Source: Thozetella sp. PMI_491
Lineage: Eukaryota; Ascomycota; Sordariomycetes; Chaetosphaeriales; Chaetosphaeriaceae
Length of the DNA: 64,000 bases
Direction: 5' to 3'
Assembly: GCA_021432635.1 (NCBI GenBank)
Contig: MU270026.1
Coordinates: 1,205,311-1,269,310, forward strand
Shown: positions 58,569 through 64,000 of the stretch, piece after piece
How the letters are laid out: every line of letters starts with the position of its first letter
How positions within the stretch are numbered: the first letter of the stretch is position 1
The notes under the pieces: generated by a model
Told to the model about the DNA's origin: nothing
The model's input: only the letters and a program-made list of their open reading frames with translations
Databases searched by the model: none
Program-made: the position numbers and the translations under genes

Positions 58569-59432
58569 CTATTGGCTGTCCATCTTGTCGAGGTCGGCTT
58601 TGATCTCCCGCACTTGCCCTCCATCCGCGTACACTACCTGACCCGTCTCGGCCCAGGCCGAAATTTTCGTGGCGTACTGAGAGACTTCTTGGGGTGTGTT
58701 TATGAGAGGTCGTTCTCTTCCCACATATACTGCACCTTCCCGGCCATAGCTGTGCTGATGAGGGATGGGTAGAGATTGTTAACTCGGATCCCGTCCACCT
58801 CGTGTAGGTTCCTGCGTGTCGATCGATAGTCTCCCATGATGTCGTGTTTGCTGCGTTGGTAGATGAAGAGGCGGCTAGAGATCCCGTCAGAAGCAGCGAT
58901 TTGTCTCCGCGCGGACTGGTTCACTGGCGAAGGTACACTGCTGCAATTCTCGCAAAGTACAGCGCACTAAGTAAGTTGATATCCAATACCGCCATGGACG
59001 GCCTCTGCTTGACTGGCTCCAGGTCCAGGGCTGGATCAACCTAGATCTGTCCCTACGTTATACCGCCTATGGAGAGGGCGTGATCCACCCTGCCGTACTG
59101 GTCCAAGGTAGTCTAGAACAAGCTCGGGTTGTCCTCGTAGCTGCGCACAACCATCCTCTGGTATATGAACGAGGCCCCAACACTCTTACTGAGAAGGGCC
59201 AGCTCATCTGCAAGCTTGGCGCACTTCTGCTCGTCGATGTCGCCGAAGACCACCTGCGCCCCTACCGCGTAGAGAGCCCGGACGATGCACTCGCCAACTC
59301 CATTTACACTGCCTACGAAGATACTCGGCTAAGTCTAGCTCTATTTCTGATAGGGCATTACCTCCCGGTGAGGACAACGACTTTGCCGCCGAGTTCCGAG
59401 AAACCGTCAGGCGAAAGCTCGTAATAAGTCAT
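58569..59432 (-). pseudogene. Short-chain dehydrogenase/reductase pseudogene
   Basis: Read leftwards from an ATG at 59432: ELSPDGFSELGGKVVVLTG (Rossmann strand 1), a short intron, then SVNGVGECIVRALYAVGAQ, VVFGDIDEQKCAKLADEL, GRVDHALS and MAVLDINLLSALYFARIAA. The frame then shifts to FIYQRSKHDIMG (the YxxxK pair) and EVDGIRVNNLYPSLISTAM, and shifts again to TPQEVSQYATKISAW before the natural stop at 58569. At least four stops interrupt the first frame (TAG after NPSLF, two TAG around GQI, TGA after YLRQ). The gene was a classical SDR of about 270-290 residues; it cannot work now. The stop pattern resembles that in the 44-49 kb relics. Confidence 0.85.
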
Positions 59433-59777
59433 GTTTACTGATGTTAAGGCTCACGATGCCAATTTCGGAATCGTTGCCTGCTAGGCTGCGATAGAAATAT
59501 CGAACGAACGCAATCGAACCGCTCCGCAGTTATATATATATGTACGAGAACTATCCTTTGTGACATGTATGTACAGCACGAACAAGCACAACATACAGAT
59601 ATAATGATACTTTGTCTTCCATTCAAAACCAAAGATCCGAGTTTACGCTATCCCGTCAGCCGGATACAATCTTAATTTGTCTTTTTCGAGGAGCTATATT
59701 TAAATTGACAATAAACTACGGTACAATGGTTCATTTTTAGGCGTTAGTATTACCGGCCTCTCCATGTGTAGCCGGCA
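59433..59777. other. Intergenic region
   Basis: AT-rich spacer with no recognised feature. Confidence 0.5.
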
Positions 59778-60578
59778 TCAGATTGTTTCAGGAAACTCTT
59801 CTCCGATAACCACGTTTGTGTTGGTGTTGAAAACCTTGCTTATCTTGACACCCACGATGAATTCCCCCGGGCTGGCACCGGAACTGACAGTCTCACTCCC
59901 AACAAAAATGCTGTCCTGAAGATTGGAGTAACCAGCACCCCCACCTCGGAAGGTTGGCACCCAAACTGAAATAAAACATATCAGCTTAAGCTCTTGGACT
60001 ATTTTGCTGCTTCATTCGTCAACTATACCTGAATATGTTGCTCCATAAGGAACAGCGAGTGGCTCTGTTGCCGACCCAGTAACAATAGCAGTGCTTTCCG
60101 CGGTTGGAAATTGAATCCCTATAGCGTGCATCTGAAACGGCGTAGATCCATCGTCGGGTACTACCACCGCAGTAAAATCATTTCGGCCGACATTTGTACC
60201 CGGTTCGAGGGTAGGGTAATCTTCTCCGTAGAGAATCTTAGCAGAAAAGCGAGGCTCGAACTGAGTTGTTAATAACTTGACATGTACCCAGCCTGTTGAT
60301 AGCGGAACGTGCTTACCCCCGGTTCGGAACGCAGTGTCCCTGAGATAGCTTTGCCCAAGACTAGAGCCGAGCCAGTGCTTAGGCTTCCTAGGCTTATCTG
60401 CACAGCTTTAGTTCACCAGTTCGCATACCACGAATATACAAAGAACTTGCGTACAGTTGTCTTGACAGTGGCCTTCGGTGCTCAGGTTAGATCAGTAGCC
60501 CTTTCACATTCTTCTTTCTCACGTTAGTGCACTTACGTTGAAGTACAGCGCCGGCACTAAGTAGTTGAAAGCAACCAT
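59778..60578 (-). CDS. DUF3237 (UPF0311)-like protein
   Basis: Five small exons seem to join leftwards from ATG at 60578: MVAFNYLVPALYFN, a very short second exon, ISLGSLSTGSALVLGKAISG, FEPRFSAKILYGEDYPTLEPG, and WVPTFRGGGAGYSNLQDSIF to the stop at 59778. The order of blocks (an early strand pair, FEPRFSAKILYGEDY, a DDGSTPFQMHAIGI strand, then YSNLQDSIFVGSE and VGVKISKV at the end) follows fungal DUF3237 proteins, a small beta-barrel family of unknown function. About 200 residues. The first two exons are placed only by splice borders, so the N-terminus is uncertain. Confidence 0.5.
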
Positions 60579-61328
60579 TGTTCTGACACGCTTAAAACCT
60601 AGATTTCCAGAATTTGCTTGAGCACATGTAAGCTCGCCGAGAAGGTAGCCTTAATATAGAGGAAAATCAGACGCTTAAAAGTCGACAATGATGTACTGGG
60701 CGACGCAGTAGACTGTCCTGGTGACCGCCTAATGGTAATCTCACGCTGTAAGCTACGCTGAGTAAGCTTCGTAGAATTATTGCCATGACTACGGCATGTC
60801 GCCATGCACCACCTGCCCTTTTCAGCTTCTGCATCTAGTAGCTAATTGCATAAAAGGAGGGAACGGGGGGGGGCTATTGAAGATCACCGATCGCGGGCGC
60901 AGTGCGATGCAAATAAAGCTGCATGCTGTTATGAAGGATTTATAGCAGCATCAAGAGACACAGAAGGCGCCGCCGCCGCATCAGCCGCCACAGTTGGATC
61001 AGCTGCGACAACACTTTTCTCCGCCGTGAATAAATTAGAGACTGAATTCTAACTCCTCATCCAGTCTACACATGTATATTTTATATTTCTTCGCACCGCT
61101 AGATGGCTCAGGATTCTTTACATCCTTTCCAGCCTAAAATTGCACGATAGGGTATACTGTTCGGTAACCTTGGTAATTTCAGGTGATTGGCTCCTCTTTG
61201 CAATCGATATGGTTAACGAACGCACTCAGTGACTGGGGTATCGACGATCCCTTCCTCTCTAGTCCCCGGCATAACCGTAGCTTCTCGACCAAGCCCTCTA
61301 GGTTTTACTACTTCGTCTCAATCTACAG
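60579..61328. other. Intergenic region
   Basis: 750 bp between two minus-strand genes. One plus frame at 60846-61052 is Ala-rich through a CCGCCG-type run and lacks support. Nothing else seen. Confidence 0.5.
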
Positions 61329-62063
61329 CTATTCCTTGCAGCGACGGCGGAGTGACTCAGGAGTTTCTTCGACCAACGCCTTTTCTCCTCCCATAGGATC
61401 GTAGACGTAGGAGCGATACTCAGCGTTTGCCCAATCTGAACCTGGATATTCGCTCATCCAAATTGCAATACGTTCTTCGATTGTCATAGGCGGGTGGCGG
61501 GGAGCGGTCATTTTCGCCTCAAACGCCTCCCAATCGAATGAGTCGACGTGGCTGAAATCTCCAGTGAAGTACGCCAGGAATCCGCCGTGCGTAACTACAG
61601 CAATATTTGTCTCCTCTCGGTCACGTAACCACTCGCGGGCCTTTTGCGCCCGTACTTTCATTGGACCAGCCCATGGTGCCCCTCTGCCCTCTTTGCGGTT
61701 CCAGCCCGGGTATAAAAGCGAGAAGTCTACCGGTTGGCCAGCAAACTCGGTTTCCAGCTCAGCAAGTTCACTGCCCGTGTCACTCGGCATGTCGCTTACC
61801 TCCTGCAAATCGGGTACTGCAAGAACGACGAGATTTTTCTTCTCAATGATAGACTTGAAGCTAAGGAGTGCGGTGTAGATTGTTCGCTTGAGAGGCGAGG
61901 CCACGATCAGGTCAATTGAGGGTGCTGCAGGAAAGGAGTCATGGAGACTCTGACACTGTTGCTTGCCATATTCAGTAAGAAGAGCGTCTGGTATAGAGTG
62001 GTTGGCGGCAGAGAGGTTATGGAAGCCCTGGGCGTGTCGGATAAGATGCAAGGTCGGAGTCAT
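61329..62063 (-). CDS. Histidine phosphatase (phosphoglycerate mutase-like)
   Basis: Intronless, 244 residues, complete. The N-terminal catalytic histidine is in LHLIRHAQGFHN (RHA in place of the usual RHG, which is common in fungal members). The second core elements are IVASPLKRTIYTAL, with the conserved Arg, and VVTHGGFLAYFTG, with the second His. The acid residue probably lies in PDLQEVSDMPSDTG. Fungal proteins of this type are cofactor-independent acid-type phosphatases or sugar-phosphate phosphatases rather than glycolytic mutases. Cytosolic. Neighbours give no pathway hint. Confidence 0.88.
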   Translation of the reverse strand: MTPTLHLIRHAQGFHNLSAANHSIPDALLTEYGKQQCQSLHDSFPAAPSIDLIVASPLKRTIYTALLSFKSIIEKKNLVVLAVPDLQEVSDMPSDTGSELAELETEFAGQPVDFSLLYPGWNRKEGRGAPWAGPMKVRAQKAREWLRDREETNIAVVTHGGFLAYFTGDFSHVDSFDWEAFEAKMTAPRHPPMTIEERIAIWMSEYPGSDWANAEYRSYVYDPMGGEKALVEETPESLRRRCKE

Positions 62064-63375
62064 GGCGGGCAGCGAGGGACACGCGGCGATAGACTAGCGG
62101 TTCGTATCAATCGGGCAGCGATTTCAATTCGACCTTGTGAGAAAACAGCCTAACAGCAAGTACAACGATGCTGCTGCCTTTATAAGTGCCTACTGGGGAG
62201 GTGAGGGGTCCTCACCGCCACTCTGCGAACCACGATAATTTTTAGCTCCCACCCTAGGCAGTAAGCGGTAGTTAGTAGACTTCGTCGCCACTCCACTCTC
62301 CGATAATTCTTATATTGAGGTTTCATTATAGCGTTGTATACTGTACTGCGATGTATGCAAAGGGGAATATCCGTTACAAGCGAATCATAGTACTAGATGC
62401 AGTACCCGGTAGACTGAGCATAAGTCCAACCCCCCCCCCCCCCCCCCCTTCAGCAAAATATATAATATATTAGTAGGGGGATAGACCTGACACTTATCTG
62501 ACATAGAATATCAAGAGCTGGCGAGAAGATAGCAAGATCAGCCTAGGAGATAGGCTTACGCTTCGAAATAGCGTCAAGCACGGTGAGTCGTCCTTGGTTG
62601 AAGCCACTAGAGTCATCGAGGCCAGCACCGCAAGCCCTGCGAATGGATCCTGGAAAAAAGGTGAATAGAGCATGGTTGCCACAGAATGTCGAAAGTCTAA
62701 TTATAATGCGAAGCTGAGGAGGTCGTAGCTGAAGAACGGGGTCCAAGATATACCTGCTATTCAAAAGCAACTGAAAGGCATATTTATCCGGATTAACGGC
62801 TTGAAAGCTGTCGCTTGAACGGTAACCTCGTCTTTCGTCGGCTTCTTTCAGATTCTAAAGATGCCATCTACAGATTTATCTGGTTGGGGAGCGGCGTACT
62901 CAGGTTCGATCAGACGGTCAGTCTCTATCGGGAGTGGGATTTAAACATCAGGCGAGTCACGCGCGGCGCATGGAATTGAGGAAGAGATAGATCAGTTGAC
63001 AATAACGAGCGCCGCTGCCGATGATATACCCCCGTATCTAGCCGAGGAGGAATGCGGCCGCATTACCAAGACTACATGCCCCGCCGTTAACAGGAGCCAG
63101 AAATCTGAGTTTGTCCGCACTGTCAGCAGTACCTAGCTGAAGGAGTTGTTGTGGGCAAAGGAAACGACAGAATATAGCTCTTCTATGATTTACGGGTAAA
63201 ATTAAGAAAAATCAATGCAAGAGTTTTCTTTCAGCGGCAGAACAACTATACCTGTGATCTGCGGCCGTTTCAGTACAGTATAACGAAGACTGTCCTTTAC
63301 TTGTTGTCTAGATAGGTCAAATGTGGAATGTCTGCTGGATTTCTCCTCAGAGGATAATCCTTTGCTACAAGACCA
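62064..63375. other. Intergenic region
   Basis: 1.3 kb without a supported gene; many stops in all frames. It contains the poly-C tract listed separately. Confidence 0.5.
62430..62448 (+). repeat. Poly-C tract, 19 bases
   Basis: Uninterrupted C run followed by TTCAGC. Such homopolymers are hypervariable and hard to sequence, so the exact length is uncertain. A G-quadruplex could form on the opposite strand. Confidence 0.8.
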
Positions 63376-63830
63376 TTATAGTGGGAAAACGGGAAAGGTT
63401 CTCCGCATAGCAAGAGAACTATCAGCCCTGCAACGATTGAACGCGGGTGCCCAATCAATCGACATGTTCTTCTTCTGTTTCTCAGTATCAACCACCGATT
63501 GTGACTGTGTCCCAATGTGTTGACCGAGCTCATTCAAGAGGACCCCCTCGATCGAAGTTCCAGTACAATGTGGGTTTGGGTCAAGGAAACCTTTGACTAA
63601 TTGAGTCGAACCCATTGATACGAATGCCGAAGTGTGAGCGTTCTAGCAATTCTCGCCACCGCTGGGGGACTCACACGCCGCTAAGAATGCGCCCTGGCCG
63701 TTGGATGAGCCCCAGAAAGCAGTATACCAGATGGCACCCACATCTATACCCAGCGCGTCCGACGTGACATCGAGGCCACTCGACTCAATAGGAGCTAACA
63801 TATAGTCTCAGGTTAGCTAAAAGAACCCCC
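63376..63830 (-). CDS. Possible gene of unknown function, incomplete
   Basis: Reading leftwards, an acceptor near 63800 opens PIESSGLDVTSDALGIDV and GAIWYTAFWGSSNGQGAF, followed by a GTGAGT donor near 63680. A second piece, GSTQLVKGFLDPNPHCTGTS then EGVLLNELGQHIGTQSQSV, runs to about 63376. Composition and splice borders look genuine, but I recognise no family and cannot fix the start or end. The N-terminal exons may lie beyond the window. It could also be a chance or decayed frame. Confidence 0.3.
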
Positions 63831-64000
63831 AAGGCTAGACGCAAGCCACATAAATAGCGATAGCGCCTGTTAAACGTGAGAAAGGTTGGAGAGCAAAAAG
63901 CCGCTCTTCGAGGTGAAAGATGCAGGTGCATGCTCCGATACAGAGGAGCTAAGGGTATAAACCCAAGACGGTAAAGCTTGCCTGGTAGTCAGGTCTTCAT

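Noticed and set aside
1..64000. CRISPR arrays, rRNA, tRNA or intact transposons
   Set aside because: No regularly spaced repeats, no tRNA cloverleaf with a convincing T-arm (isolated GGTTCAA hits such as 33556 lack the other arms), and no transposase or reverse transcriptase motif was seen.

Overview
The window reads as a gene-dense but partly decayed accessory stretch of a filamentous ascomycete (Pezizomycotina) chromosome. Genes are split by many 50-70 bp introns with GT..AG borders and CTAAC-like branch points. The families are typical of these fungi: Zn2Cys6 regulators, ankyrin proteins with fungal N-terminal domains, DUF3176, salicylate-hydroxylase-like FAD monooxygenases, copper amine oxidases, and a cytosolic-type valyl-tRNA synthetase with a Lys/Glu-rich N-terminal extension. 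I cannot name the species. I saw no tRNA, rRNA, CRISPR array or intact transposon.

Layout. 1.9-4.8 kb: a sugar-porter MFS transporter (minus). 6.0-9.5 kb: a 1,148-residue ankyrin plus C2H2-like zinc-finger protein. 9.9-10.4 kb: a GNAT acetyltransferase. 11.9-31.3 kb: a compact set of nitrogen/carboxylate metabolism genes, the most interesting part. It holds a divergent isocitrate-lyase-like protein, a class I glutamine amidotransferase, a fold-type I PLP aminotransferase, a succinate-semialdehyde-type aldehyde dehydrogenase, a YAT-family amino acid permease, a small NTF2/SnoaL-like protein, two divergently transcribed paralogous fungal transcription factors and a copper amine oxidase. 34-39.4 kb: a DHCR24-like FAD oxidoreductase, a secreted SMP-30-like beta-propeller and a small GPI-anchored protein.

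40-49.3 kb is a gene graveyard around one intact FAD monooxygenase. It holds remnants of an MFS transporter, an ACMSD-like amidohydrolase, a 5-oxoprolinase/hydantoinase, the C-terminal part of a Zn2Cys6 regulator and a DUF3176 protein. A short-chain dehydrogenase at 58.6-59.4 kb is dead in the same way. Several stops are TAG/TAA where the frame predicts Gln codons, the CpA to TpA change expected from repeat-induced point mutation (RIP). 50.9-58.2 kb: an ankyrin protein with a fungal N-terminal domain, then the housekeeping valyl-tRNA synthetase. 59.8-62.1 kb: a DUF3237-like protein and a histidine phosphatase. The last 2 kb is mostly empty apart from a possible unrecognised gene at the right edge.

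How the 12-31 kb genes could work together (inference): the permease imports an amino compound. The amine oxidase and aldehyde dehydrogenase convert a primary amine through an aldehyde to an acid. The amidotransferase and aminotransferase handle gamma-glutamyl and amino groups. The isocitrate-lyase-like protein, which has lost the catalytic KKCGH cysteine motif, may cleave a non-standard hydroxy-diacid. A repeated TCGGAC element (CATCGGAC in its best copies) occurs in several of these promoters and could be the binding site of the paired regulators.
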